DNA from: JALZKA01 sp963701205
Lineage (GTDB): Bacteria; Actinomycetota; Thermoleophilia; Solirubrobacterales; 70-9
Reading direction: 5' to 3'
Length of the DNA stretch: 64,000 nt
Assembly: GCA_963701205.1 (NCBI GenBank)
Contig: OY969575.1
Coordinates: 496,001 to 560,000 of the forward strand
The notes under the pieces are model-generated. The model searched no databases. It saw nothing but the letters and a program-made list of their open reading frames with translations, and was not told the origin of the DNA. This document shows, piece by piece, positions 40,214-48,873 of this stretch; within the stretch, counting starts at the first letter, position 1, and every line of letters starts with the position of its first letter. The translations under genes and the position numbers were made by a program.

Positions 40214-41309
40214 GAGTGCGGCCTTCGGTGGCGAGCAGCACGGGGACGCTGCGAGCGAAATCAACGATCGTGCGGCGGTAGCTCAGCAGCGACGGGATCG
40301 AGACCCATTCGTCCGGCCCGTGGTGGCCGGCGCCCTCGGGCCCGAACTCCACGGCAGGAATGCCCACACGTAGAAACGAGACGGCGTCGGATGCTCCGTC
40401 GCGGCCGACACCACAAACCTCGGCTGGGTGATGGGGCGAGGCTGCCTGGCAGAGTGCCCGCACGAACGGCGAGTTTGGGTCAACCGACGCTGGCGGGCGA
40501 CGGAAGGTCGAGATCACCTCGGCGCCCTCGATCGTCCCCACCTGCTCAAGGATCGCTTCTGGCTCCTGCTCAGGCAGGTAACGCACGTCCACATCTATGA
40601 AGCAAGCGTCGGGCACCTTGTTGAGAGCGTCACCGCCAAGGATCCGGCCGAGGTTGATGGATGGCCGGTCATAGAGCTTGGAACTCTCGCTCGCAAACGG
40701 TAGCGCTTCGATCCGGTGGAAAACGTCGTAGGCCCGCAGGATCGCGTTCTCGCCCAGCCATGGAGTCGAACCGTGGGCGGCGCGGCCTGAGACCTTGATC
40801 CGCATGGCGAACACCCCCTTGGCAGCGACACCGACGAGCATGTTTGTCGGCTCGCCGGTAATCGCGAAATCGCCCATGAAACCCTTTTCGATCAAGAGGT
40901 CGCAGCCGCGCTCCACCTCCTCCTCCGATTCCTCGTCCGGCACGATGCCAAGCCGCACCCTGACACCCTCCACTGCCTGCAGTTCAGCGATCGCAAGCAT
41001 CAGCGACGCCAGCGCGCCCTTCATGTCGTATGCCCCACGGCCGACCAGCCGATCGCCGTCAACGTGAGCGGCGAACTGCTCGTCGTGGCCGGGCACCACG
41101 TCAAGGTGTCCGTGGAGCAAGACCGTCAGCGGGGCATCGATCGGGCCGGCGTCGGCGACCAATACTGGCAAGCCTCTGACCTCAAGCTCGTGCACGGCAA
41201 CGTCGCGAGCCTCAAGCCAGCCACGCACGAACCCCGCGCAGAGCTTGACGCCCTGGGCGCTCGAGCTGTCGAAGCCAATCAGCTTCTCGGTGAGGATCCG
41301 TTCGTCCAC
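40206..41309 (-). CDS. M20-family metallopeptidase (ArgE/DapE-like)
   Basis: 367 residues from a GTG. The zinc-site motifs are LLHGHLDVVPG, GRGAYDMKGALAS and PDEESEEE, and a dimerisation domain lies at about 170-280 (GRAAHGSTPW). A late GPEGAGHHGPDEWVS holds the final metal ligand. Likely a cytoplasmic amidohydrolase or dipeptidase for an N-acyl amino acid or peptide; the substrate is unknown. Divergent from the sulfatase with only 20 nt between start codons. Confidence 0.9.
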   Translation of the reverse strand: MDERILTEKLIGFDSSSAQGVKLCAGFVRGWLEARDVAVHELEVRGLPVLVADAGPIDAPLTVLLHGHLDVVPGHDEQFAAHVDGDRLVGRGAYDMKGALASLMLAIAELQAVEGVRVRLGIVPDEESEEEVERGCDLLIEKGFMGDFAITGEPTNMLVGVAAKGVFAMRIKVSGRAAHGSTPWLGENAILRAYDVFHRIEALPFASESSKLYDRPSINLGRILGGDALNKVPDACFIDVDVRYLPEQEPEAILEQVGTIEGAEVISTFRRPPASVDPNSPFVRALCQAASPHHPAEVCGVGRDGASDAVSFLRVGIPAVEFGPEGAGHHGPDEWVSIPSLLSYRRTIVDFARSVPVLLATEGRTHG

Positions 41310-41317
41310 TGGACGAA

Positions 41318-41323
41318 CATAAT
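41318..41323 (+). promoter_or_regulatory. putative -10 box of the sulfatase gene
   Basis: CATAAT, 6 nt before the ATG at 41330. A TATGTT on the minus strand, 6 nt before the M20 GTG at 41309, lies beside it, so the divergent promoters overlap. Confidence 0.4.
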
Positions 41324-41329
41324 GACCGG

Positions 41330-42823
41330 ATGCACCTAAACCGCGGCCAAGCCGCAGCAGCGACCGCGATCTTCTTGGCGCTTGCGGCGCTGGCGGTGTG
41401 GCTGGCCGCTGACGGCGACCCCGCCGCCCGCAACCCGGATCCGCTGTTTCAGTCAGAGGCTGCGCCGCCGGACGCGCCGAACCTGATCGTCGTGATGGTC
41501 GATGACGAATCGGTCTCGATGCACGATCGGAAGGCCATGCCCGCCGTCACCGGGTTCTTCGCCAAGGATGGCACCGCGTTTAACCAGGCCGTTGCCGCGC
41601 CACCGCTTTGCTGCCCGTCGCGCGCTGGCTTCCTGACCGGCCGCTACTCCACGCACCACGGCGTGGTCGAAAACCAAGTCGGCTACCGCTCGCTCAAGGG
41701 CAAGGACGCGACGTTCCCCGTAGCGCTGCAGGCGGCCTCGTACAGAACCGCGATGATCGGCAAGTTCCTGAACGGCTACGAGCCTGCGCATGGGGCCGCA
41801 CCGGCACCTGGATTCGACCGCTGGTACGCGATCCACGGATACGCCGACTACTTCGACTTCCAGGTCTCCGACAACGGCACGATCAAGACCGACCCCGGCT
41901 ATGCCACCGAGAGCCTGACCTCCCGGGCTATCGAGTTCGTCGAGGCAGCGTCATCCACCGAAGACCCGTTCTTCCTGTGGCTCTCCTACAACGCGCCCCA
42001 CACCATCAACGGCGGCTACAAGAAGCCGTGCAACGGCCGTAGCGCCCAGCCCTCCGACCCACTCGCCTACAGGCCCTTCAGGCGCGAGGAGCTGCCCCGG
42101 CCCCCGTCGTTTAACCAACGCCTGGTGGCCGGCTCACCGGCGCTGGCGGGCACCCGCTCCCTGGGAGCTAAAAAGATCCGCGCCACGACGAGGGCTTGGC
42201 GCTGCGCCCGTGCTGCGCTGGCCGGGATCGACGACGGGTTCGCGAGGCTTGCCGAGGCGCTGCGCCGGGATGACCTCTTGGACGACACCGTCGTCGTCTA
42301 CCTGTCGGATAACGGCTACTACTACGGTGAGCATCGCTTGGTTGACGACAAACGCCTGCCGCTTGAGCCCGCCCTCGCGGTTCCGATGGCGATCAGGGTT
42401 GGACGCAACGTCGCCGACCAGGGCCCGGCCGCGACCAACGCGCTCGTCTCGCAGGTAGACCTGGCGCCAACGCTGCTCGATTATGCGGGAGTGGACCACT
42501 GTCCCGGCGACCGGCACTGCCCGGCGATCGACGGCCGATCGCTGCGACCCCTGCTTGAAGGCGATGACGAGCGCTGGCCATCGAACCGGGCGCTGCCGAT
42601 GACGCTCGACGACGGCTGGAACTATGCGGCCATCCGCACGCCCCGCTACCTCTACATGGAGGTCAGCGCGAGCCGCAAGCGCGAGTACCGGCAGCCCAAG
42701 CTCGAGCTATACGACCTGCGAACCGACCCGCACCAGCTTGAAAACATTGCCGGGAACGCGGCGGCCGCGGCCCAAGAAGCCACGCTGGCGCAACGCCTGC
42801 GGGCGCTCGTCACACACCCGTGA
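41330..42823 (+). CDS. membrane-anchored sulfatase
   Basis: 497 residues with an N-terminal signal anchor (about 10-27). The alkaline-phosphatase-superfamily metal site starts at LIVVMVDDE (Asp58, Asp59). The sulfatase signature is C94-C-P-S-R98 followed by AGFLTG, so Cys94 is the residue normally converted to formylglycine. A later YLSDNGYYYGEH completes the metal site. It should remove sulfate esters from an external glycan or similar; similarity is closest in pattern to N-acetylglucosamine-6-sulfatases. No formylglycine-generating enzyme is in the window. Confidence 0.93.
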   Translation: MHLNRGQAAAATAIFLALAALAVWLAADGDPAARNPDPLFQSEAAPPDAPNLIVVMVDDESVSMHDRKAMPAVTGFFAKDGTAFNQAVAAPPLCCPSRAGFLTGRYSTHHGVVENQVGYRSLKGKDATFPVALQAASYRTAMIGKFLNGYEPAHGAAPAPGFDRWYAIHGYADYFDFQVSDNGTIKTDPGYATESLTSRAIEFVEAASSTEDPFFLWLSYNAPHTINGGYKKPCNGRSAQPSDPLAYRPFRREELPRPPSFNQRLVAGSPALAGTRSLGAKKIRATTRAWRCARAALAGIDDGFARLAEALRRDDLLDDTVVVYLSDNGYYYGEHRLVDDKRLPLEPALAVPMAIRVGRNVADQGPAATNALVSQVDLAPTLLDYAGVDHCPGDRHCPAIDGRSLRPLLEGDDERWPSNRALPMTLDDGWNYAAIRTPRYLYMEVSASRKREYRQPKLELYDLRTDPHQLENIAGNAAAAAQEATLAQRLRALVTHP

Positions 42824-42847
42824 CGCCTGCCCAACCCTGACCGCGGC

Positions 42848-42860
42848 CGGGCTACCCGGA
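42848..42860. terminator. short hairpin between sulfatase and atpC (convergent)
   Basis: CCGGG-CTA-CCCGG in the 44-nt gap between convergent genes. Five base pairs and no T-run; a weak bidirectional terminator candidate. Confidence 0.3.
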
Positions 42861-42867
42861 CCTGGGT

Positions 42868-43287
42868 CTAGCGCTGGGCGATCTCGATGAAAGCGTGGGC
42901 GCGCGCCTTGTCGCGCTCGGCCTGCTCGGCCGCGGCTGAACCCGCCTCGGCGTCGTCCAGGCGCTGTTCGGCATCCCTGAGCTTTTCCTCAAGGTCCGCT
43001 ACGTCGAGCTTGTCCGGTTCAACCGCCTCGGCAATCAGCACCCGGGCGCGGTTGGCGAATACCTCCAACCAGCCCTCGCCCTGCGCGTAGCGCACGACAT
43101 CCGACTCGCTTTCGGACTTCCAGAGCCGCAGTTCGTTGGGTACGAGGCGGGCGACGATCGGCGCGTGACGCGCGCGGATGCCGACCTCGCCAATCGAGGT
43201 ACGGGTTGAGAGCTGGAACAGCTCGCCACGGAAGACCTCGCCCTCCGGGGTGAGGACCTCCGCCTCAAGTCGATGCTCCTCGGCCAA
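42868..43287 (-). CDS. atpC: F1F0 ATP synthase epsilon subunit
   Basis: 139 residues. The N-terminal beta-sandwich reads EAEVLTPEGEVFRGE and GEVGIRARHAPIVARL, with AQGEWLEVFANRARVLIAEAVE; the C-terminal helical pair regulates rotation. It is the last gene of the atp operon, 3 nt after atpD. The C-terminus is slightly longer than in many homologues, with an Ala/Glu-rich helix. Confidence 0.95.
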   Translation of the reverse strand: MAEEHRLEAEVLTPEGEVFRGELFQLSTRTSIGEVGIRARHAPIVARLVPNELRLWKSESESDVVRYAQGEGWLEVFANRARVLIAEAVEPDKLDVADLEEKLRDAEQRLDDAEAGSAAAEQAERDKARAHAFIEIAQR

Positions 43288-43290
43288 GCT

Positions 43291-44712
43291 CTACTCGCCG
43301 TCCTTGCCCGTTACCTGGTCGATCGAGCCCTTCATGTAGAAGTCGCCTTCGGAGCGGTCGTCGTGCTCGCCGTCGAGGATCTCGCGGAATCCACGGACGG
43401 TCTCCGCCACGGGCACGTACTCGCCCGAACGGCCCGTGAAGGCCTCGGCGACGAAGAACGGCTGTGACAGGAACCGCTCGATCTTGCGCGCGCGGCCGAC
43501 GGCGAGCTTGTCGTCGTCGGAGAGCTCGTCGATCCCGAGGATGGCGATGATGTCCTGCAGCTCCTTGTAGCGCTGCAGCACTTCCTGTACCTCCGTGGCC
43601 GTGCGGTAGTGCTCCTCGCCGACAACATCAGGCTTGAGGATCGTTGACGTGGATTCGAGCGGATCCACGGCGGGGTAGATCCCCTTCTCTGAGATCGCGC
43701 GCGAGAGCACCGTCGTCGCGTTCAGGTGGGCGAACACCGACGCCGGCGCGGGGTCCGTGATGTCGTCGGCAGGCACGTAAACGGCCTGGATCGATGTCAC
43801 CGAGCCCTTGGAGGTCGAGGAGATCCGCTCCTGCAGGCCGCCCATCTCCGTCTCAAGCGTTGGCTGGTAGCCGACGGCGGACGGCATGCGGCCGAGCAGC
43901 GCCGATACCTCGGAACCCGCCTGCACGAAGCGGAAGATGTTGTCGATGAAGAGGAGGACGTCCTTGCCGCCCTGCTCGCGGAAGTATTCCGCCATCGTCA
44001 GGCCGGACAGGGCGACGCGAAGCCGCGCCCCGGGCGGCTCGTTCATCTGGCCGAAGACAAGCATCGTCCGGTCGATTACGCCGGATTCCTTCATCTCAAG
44101 CCACAGGTCGTTGCCCTCGCGGGAGCGCTCGCCGACGCCGCAGAACGCGGACAGGCCCTCGTGCTCCTCGGCGATGTTGCGGATCAGCTCCTGGATCAGC
44201 ACGGTCTTGCCGACGCCGGCGCCCCCGAACAGGCCGACCTTGCCGCCCTTGGCGTACGGGGCAAGCAGGTCAACCACCTTGATCCCGGTCTCCAGGATCT
44301 CCTGCGTTGGGGTCAAATCCTCGACGCTGGGAGCGGGCCTGTGAATCGGCCAGCGTTCGGCTGTCTCGACCTCGGGGCCGCCATCGATCGCCTGACCCTC
44401 CAGGTTGAAAATCCGCCCCAGGGTCTCTTCACCGACCGGGACCGTAATCGGTCCGCCCAGGTCGATGACCTCATCGCCGCGCTGCAGGCCATCGGTCGCG
44501 TCCATCGCGACCGCGCGAACGCGGTCGTCGCCCAGGTGCTGCTGCACTTCACAGGTCAAGTCCATCTCGGGCCTGGCATCGGAGCCTGCCACCTTGATCT
44601 TCAGCGCCGAATAGATCTCGGGCAGCTGATCGGGGAAGGTGGCGTCGACGACGACACCCATAACCTGATCGACCACGCCGGTGTTGCTCGCGTTTCCGTT
44701 GCCTTCAGCCAT
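43291..44712 (-). CDS. atpD: F1F0 ATP synthase beta subunit
   Basis: 473 residues. The catalytic P-loop is GGAGVGKTV (163-171), the catalytic Glu lies in GVGERSREGND, the Walker B strand is DVLLFIDNIFRF, and the DELSEED-like loop reads GIDELSDDD. It forms the catalytic sites of the F1 head. Position between atpG and atpC is the standard operon order. Confidence 0.98.
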   Translation of the reverse strand: MAEGNGNASNTGVVDQVMGVVVDATFPDQLPEIYSALKIKVAGSDARPEMDLTCEVQQHLGDDRVRAVAMDATDGLQRGDEVIDLGGPITVPVGEETLGRIFNLEGQAIDGGPEVETAERWPIHRPAPSVEDLTPTQEILETGIKVVDLLAPYAKGGKVGLFGGAGVGKTVLIQELIRNIAEEHEGLSAFCGVGERSREGNDLWLEMKESGVIDRTMLVFGQMNEPPGARLRVALSGLTMAEYFREQGGKDVLLFIDNIFRFVQAGSEVSALLGRMPSAVGYQPTLETEMGGLQERISSTSKGSVTSIQAVYVPADDITDPAPASVFAHLNATTVLSRAISEKGIYPAVDPLESTSTILKPDVVGEEHYRTATEVQEVLQRYKELQDIIAILGIDELSDDDKLAVGRARKIERFLSQPFFVAEAFTGRSGEYVPVAETVRGFREILDGEHDDRSEGDFYMKGSIDQVTGKDGE

Positions 44713-44744
44713 GTGTAATTCGTTCTCCTAACGACTGGTTCGAG

Positions 44745-45665
44745 TTATCCGAGCGCCTCAGCGCCCGCGACTACTTCAAGAATTTCCTGGGTGATCTCCG
44801 CCTGGCGGACCCGGTTCATCTCGCGGGTCAAATCGTCGATCATCGTCTCCGCGTTCTCCGATGCGCTGCGCATCGCGGTCATGCGGGCGCCAAGCTCCGA
44901 CGCTGAGGACTCCAGCAGTGCCCTGTAGACGGACAGGTCCACGTACTCCTCGATCAACATCGGCAAAAGGGTCTCGGCATCCGGTTCGTGGAGCATGTCC
45001 GACCTGCCGTGCGCCTCGGCAAGCTCTGCGTCGGCTGGACCTTCGGGCTCCGGGATCCCCTCACCGAAAACCTCTGCCTCCGACATCGGGAGCAAGGTCT
45101 GGCGACGGACATATTGGGTCAGCGGCGAGACGTAGCGGTTGTAGACCAAATCGACCCGGTCAACCTCGCCGTCGCGGAAGCTCGAAGCCAAATCGCGCGA
45201 GATATTGCGCGCATCGGTGAAAGCAGGGCGCTCTGAGAACCCGATGTATGACGCCTCCACCGGCTCCCCGCGGAACGTCATCGTCGATGCTCCGCGGCGC
45301 CCGACCACGCGATAGGTGACCTCAGCGCCACCCTCGATGCGGTACTCGCGCTTGAGCCGCGTGCCCTCGCGGATGATCTGGGTGTTGAACGCGCCCGCCA
45401 GTCCGCGATCGCCGGTGACGAGCACGATGCCGATTTTCTTCTCGTCCCGCGTCTCCATCAGCGGGACCCTTGCCGCCATGTTCTCGTCCGTCTCGGCAAC
45501 CTCGCGGGTCAGCTTGCGAATCGCCTGGGCGTAGGGGCGCATCTGGGCGATCCGCTCCTCGGCGCGGCGCAGGCGCGCCGCCGCGACCATCTCCATGGCC
45601 CGGGTGATCTTGCGGATGTTCTTGACCGAAGCGATCCGCGCATTGACTTCCTTACGGGTTGCCAT
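44745..45665 (-). CDS. atpG: F1F0 ATP synthase gamma subunit
   Basis: 306 residues. The N-terminal helix KEVNARIASVKNIRKITRAMEMVAAARLRR and the C-terminal ENAETMIDDLTREMNRVRQAEITQEILE form the coiled-coil rotor shaft. TGDRGLAGAFNTQI is the conserved Rossmann-like strand. A central insertion (about 195-230, acidic, EPEGPADAELAEAHG) is longer than in E. coli. It lies 3 nt downstream of atpA. Confidence 0.96.
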   Translation of the reverse strand: MATRKEVNARIASVKNIRKITRAMEMVAAARLRRAEERIAQMRPYAQAIRKLTREVAETDENMAARVPLMETRDEKKIGIVLVTGDRGLAGAFNTQIIREGTRLKREYRIEGGAEVTYRVVGRRGASTMTFRGEPVEASYIGFSERPAFTDARNISRDLASSFRDGEVDRVDLVYNRYVSPLTQYVRRQTLLPMSEAEVFGEGIPEPEGPADAELAEAHGRSDMLHEPDAETLLPMLIEEYVDLSVYRALLESSASELGARMTAMRSASENAETMIDDLTREMNRVRQAEITQEILEVVAGAEALG

Positions 45666-45668
45666 GGG

Positions 45669-47306
45669 CTACGCGGCTTCGCCTTCCGCATCGTCGCCGA
45701 CCTCGTCCTCGTCGGTGGGCTCGGGTTTCGAGCGCTCCTCGCCGGAGCGGACGCGGTCTGATTCGCCCGCCTCCAGCGGTTGGCCGTCCTCGTCCAGATC
45801 GGGGCCGAAGTCGTCGATCGCCTCGGCGATGGCCTTGCCCAGTTCCTCCTCGTCGGATTCCTCGAACTTGCCCTCCTCAAGCCGGCCCAGCAGATCCTTG
45901 TTTTCCGCCTTCAGCCTGCCCAGCATGCTCTCCAGGAAATCCTGGACGCGATCGATTGAAAGCCGGTCCAAATATCCGCCGGTGCCGGCGTAGATCGACG
46001 CGATCTGCGCCGAGACGGACAGCGGCTTGCGCTCGCCCTGCTTCAGCAGCTCGACGAGCCGCCCGCCTCGAGCCAGCGACTTCTGCGTGTCCGGATCAAG
46101 CTCTGACCCGAACTGGGCAAACGCTTCAAGGTCGCGGAACTGGGAGAGCTCCAGGCGCAACTTGCCAGCAACCTTCTTCATGCCCTTGGTCTGTGCGTTG
46201 CCGCCCACCCGGGAGACCGAAACGCCGACGTTGATCGCCGGCCTGATGCCGGAGTTGAACAGGTCCGACTCCAGGAATATCTGGCCGTCGGTGATCGAGA
46301 TCACGTTCGTCGGGATGTACGCCGACACGTCATTTGCCTGGGTCTCGATGATCGGCAGCGCCGTGTGCGAACCGGCGCCGAGCTCGTCGTTGAGCTTGAC
46401 CGAACGCTCGAGCAATCGCGAGTGCAGGTAGAAGACATCGCCTGGGTAGGCCTCACGCCCGGGCGGACGCCGCAAAAGCAGCGACATCTGCCGGTAGGCC
46501 GACGCGTGCTTGGTGAGGTCGTCGTAGATACACAGAGCGTGACCGCCCTTATAGAGGAAGTGTTCGCCCATGGCGCACCCTGCATACGGGGCGATGAACT
46601 TGATCGGGGCAGCTTCGTCCGCTGGCGCAGCAACGATGATCGTGTTGTCCATTGCGCCCTGCTCTTCAAGCATGCGCTGGAACTGAACGACGGTCGCCAT
46701 GCGTTGACCGATCGCGACGTAGATCGAGACGACGCCCGAGTCCTTGTTGTTGATGATCGCGTCGATCGCGACCGCCGTCTTGCCGGTCTGCCGGTCGCCG
46801 ATGATGAGCTCGCGCTGACCGCGGCCGATCGGGATCATTCCGTCCACCGACTTGAGCCCGGTCTGCAGGGGCTCGACGACCGGCTGGCGGCTGACAACGC
46901 CCGGGGCCTTGAACTCCGCTGGGCGGAACTCGGTGGCGTTGATCTCACCCTTGTCGTCAAGCGGGCGACCGAGCGGGTCAACCATGCGGCCGAGAAGCTG
47001 GTCGCCGACCGGGATCTGCAGCAGCTTGCCGGAGCGCTTGACGGTGTCGCCCTCGACAATCGACTGCCAGTTGCCGAATAGCACGGCGCCGACGTTGTCC
47101 TGCTCAAGGTTCAGGGCCAGGCCGGTAACGCCATTCGGCAGCTCCAGCATCTCAAGGGCCATGCAGTTTTCAAGGCCGTGTACGCGCGCGATTCCGTCGG
47201 CGATCTGAAGCACCGTGCCGACCTCTGAGAGGTCGGCTTCGCCGGTCTCCAAGCCCTCGATCCGGGCTCGAAGGATGTTGCCGATCTCGTCTGGACGTAT
47301 CTCCAC
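45669..47306 (-). CDS. atpA: F1F0 ATP synthase alpha subunit
   Basis: 545 residues. The non-catalytic P-loop is GDRQTGKTA (170-178), with YVAIGQRMATV, ALCIYDDLTKHA and the alpha-specific SVSRVGGNAQTKGMKKVAG (arginine finger region). The C-terminus carries an acidic extension of about 35 residues (SDEEELGK, then EPTDEDEVGDDAEGEAA) beyond the usual end, probably disordered. Confidence 0.98.
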   Translation of the reverse strand: MEIRPDEIGNILRARIEGLETGEADLSEVGTVLQIADGIARVHGLENCMALEMLELPNGVTGLALNLEQDNVGAVLFGNWQSIVEGDTVKRSGKLLQIPVGDQLLGRMVDPLGRPLDDKGEINATEFRPAEFKAPGVVSRQPVVEPLQTGLKSVDGMIPIGRGQRELIIGDRQTGKTAVAIDAIINNKDSGVVSIYVAIGQRMATVVQFQRMLEEQGAMDNTIIVAAPADEAAPIKFIAPYAGCAMGEHFLYKGGHALCIYDDLTKHASAYRQMSLLLRRPPGREAYPGDVFYLHSRLLERSVKLNDELGAGSHTALPIIETQANDVSAYIPTNVISITDGQIFLESDLFNSGIRPAINVGVSVSRVGGNAQTKGMKKVAGKLRLELSQFRDLEAFAQFGSELDPDTQKSLARGGRLVELLKQGERKPLSVSAQIASIYAGTGGYLDRLSIDRVQDFLESMLGRLKAENKDLLGRLEEGKFEESDEEELGKAIAEAIDDFGPDLDEDGQPLEAGESDRVRSGEERSKPEPTDEDEVGDDAEGEAA

Positions 47307-47326
47307 TCTGGTTCAGCTCCCTAAGG

Positions 47327-47860
47327 TCAAGCCGCCTGGGCGACTTCTTTTCTGAGTTTGTCCAACTTGGCGCGCAGGCTGGCGTCAAGCACCATGTTGC
47401 CGACGCGCAGAACGAGGCCGCCGAGGATGTTCTCGTCAACCGTGCTCTGTAAATCAATCTTCTTGCTGGTCTTGCGCTCGATCTCCTGGCCGACGCGGTC
47501 CACGACGCTCTGGTCGAGCTCGACGGCGCTGGTGAGCCGCACCTCGAGTCGGCGGTTTTCAACCGCCCACAACTCGTCCAGGTGCCGCCGGATCCGGAAG
47601 ATGACCGGCATCCGATGCTTCTCCGCCAACAGTTCAAGAAAGTTCTGAACCGCGGGCGCCGCCCCCGTGATCAGCTTGCTCACGGCGTCGCGCTTCTCGC
47701 CAGAGGAGAAGTACGGGCTGAAAAAGAAGATCTGCAGCTCGCGATTTTCATTCAAGGCGTCGGCGACCTGGCCCAGCTGCTCGCGCACCTCATCCAGGCT
47801 TCCGTTCTCCTTGGCGACGGCAAACAGGGCATCACCGTAAACGCGGGCGATTTCCTCCAC
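47327..47860 (-). CDS. atpH: F1F0 ATP synthase delta subunit
   Basis: 177 residues from the GTG at 47860, giving MEEIARVYGDALFAVAKENG at the family start. It has the OSCP/delta helical N-domain and the C-terminal ILGGLVLRVGNMVLDASLRAKLDKLR motif. It links F1 to the peripheral stalk. A longer frame begins with TTG at 47929, but that sits in a hairpin and adds Arg/Pro-rich sequence absent from homologues; GGTGG precedes the GTG at suitable spacing. Confidence 0.93.
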   Translation of the reverse strand: MEEIARVYGDALFAVAKENGSLDEVREQLGQVADALNENRELQIFFFSPYFSSGEKRDAVSKLITGAAPAVQNFLELLAEKHRMPVIFRIRRHLDELWAVENRRLEVRLTSAVELDQSVVDRVGQEIERKTSKKIDLQSTVDENILGGLVLRVGNMVLDASLRAKLDKLRKEVAQAA

Positions 47861-47914
47861 TAGGACACCACCGCCGGGATGCTCCGATTCGCGGGGCGGC
47901 AGCCGAGACCGACG

Positions 47915-47929
47915 TTGTCGAGCCGACAA
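47915..47929. other. intercistronic hairpin between atpF and atpH
   Basis: TTGTCG-AGC-CGACAA is a perfect 6-bp inverted repeat with a 3-nt loop in the 124-nt atpF-atpH gap, which otherwise holds nothing recognisable. It could affect RNA processing or stability inside the operon. There is no T-run, so it is unlikely to be a strong terminator. Confidence 0.4.
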
Positions 47930-47984
47930 GAATTTGCCGCTTCCATCGGGTCAGGGTGCGTTGCGGGGAGGCAGGTCGTAAGCA

Positions 47985-48566
47985 CTAGTTGTCTCCCGCC
48001 AGGGCCGAGAAGTCAACCTCGGACAGGGCCTCTTCGACCAGCTTCTGGTGATCGGCGTCAGTCAGCGACTTGCGGGTGATCTTCTCGGTCGCCAGGATCG
48101 TCAGGTCGGCGACCTCCTTGCGGATTTGCTCCAGCGACCGCCTGGTTTCCGTCTCGATGTCCTTGCGCGCCGCGGCGACGAGCTCCTCGCGCTTGGCGCG
48201 GCCCTCGGCGGTCGCCTCGCTGACCGCTGCCTCCGCCGACTTACGGGCGCGGGCGGCGATGTCGTCTGCCTGCTCACGCGCCTCGGTCAGGCGGGCCCGG
48301 TACTCCGTCAGGAGCTGCTCGGCGTCCTGCCGCGTCTTCTCGGAGGCGTCAATGTTCTCCTTGATCGCGTTGGCGCGCTTCTCGAGCGCTTCACCGATCT
48401 TGGGGAACGCAACCTTCGAGAGCACGAGCATCGTCACCCCGAAAGCGAGCAGGGTCCAAAGCATCAAGCCCAAAGCGGGCGAGACCAGGAAGCTGCCGCC
48501 TTCCTCCTCGACGGCCGCCTCGGCCGACGCCAGCACGAGCGGCGCTATCTCAGTGACGAAATCCAC
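47985..48566 (-). CDS. atpF: F1F0 ATP synthase b subunit
   Basis: 193 residues: a short N-terminus, one membrane helix (LGLMLWTLLAFGVTMLVLSKVAFP, about 33-56) and a long charged coiled coil (AFPKIGEALEKRANAIKENI onward) that forms the peripheral stalk. The coil is rich in Ala/Glu/Arg heptads. It lies 24 nt after atpE. Confidence 0.95.
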   Translation of the reverse strand: MDFVTEIAPLVLASAEAAVEEEGGSFLVSPALGLMLWTLLAFGVTMLVLSKVAFPKIGEALEKRANAIKENIDASEKTRQDAEQLLTEYRARLTEAREQADDIAARARKSAEAAVSEATAEGRAKREELVAAARKDIETETRRSLEQIRKEVADLTILATEKITRKSLTDADHQKLVEEALSEVDFSALAGDN

Positions 48567-48590
48567 GGTTGGTCAGCCCCTTCCAGCGGC

Positions 48591-48860
48591 CTAGAGGAAG
48601 AACGCGATCAGGCCGAAGATGAACGTGTAGAAGGCGACGGCCTCCGTCAGGGCGAACCCCAGCCAGCGGATCGACTGCAGCTCGGATGCCATCTCAGGCT
48701 GGCGGGCGACGGCCTCGATCTCCGATCCGAAGATGATGCCGATGCCGATACCGGCGCCGATCGAGCCGAGGCCCGCACCGACACCAAGAGCGATCGCCTT
48801 GAGCCCGTCATCGGTGACGCCTTCTGCGGCGGCCTGGGCGAGTGGAATCAACAGGTCCAT
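48591..48860 (-). CDS. atpE: F1F0 ATP synthase c subunit
   Basis: 89 residues, a two-helix hairpin. The first helix has GAGLGSIGAGIGIGIIFG, the polar loop is ARQPEM, and the second helix carries the ion-binding Glu73 in GFALTEAVAFYTF. No sodium-type Gln/Ser ligand set stands out, so proton coupling is likely. The N-terminal 18 residues extend beyond the minimal c subunit. Confidence 0.97.
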   Translation of the reverse strand: MDLLIPLAQAAAEGVTDDGLKAIALGVGAGLGSIGAGIGIGIIFGSEIEAVARQPEMASELQSIRWLGFALTEAVAFYTFIFGLIAFFL

Positions 48861-48873
48861 GGGTACTCCTTTT

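Noticed and set aside
47861..47929. Longer atpH starting at TTG 47929
   Set aside because: Adds an Arg/Pro/Gly-rich stretch absent from delta subunits, and the TTG lies in a hairpin. GTG 47860 gives the family start.
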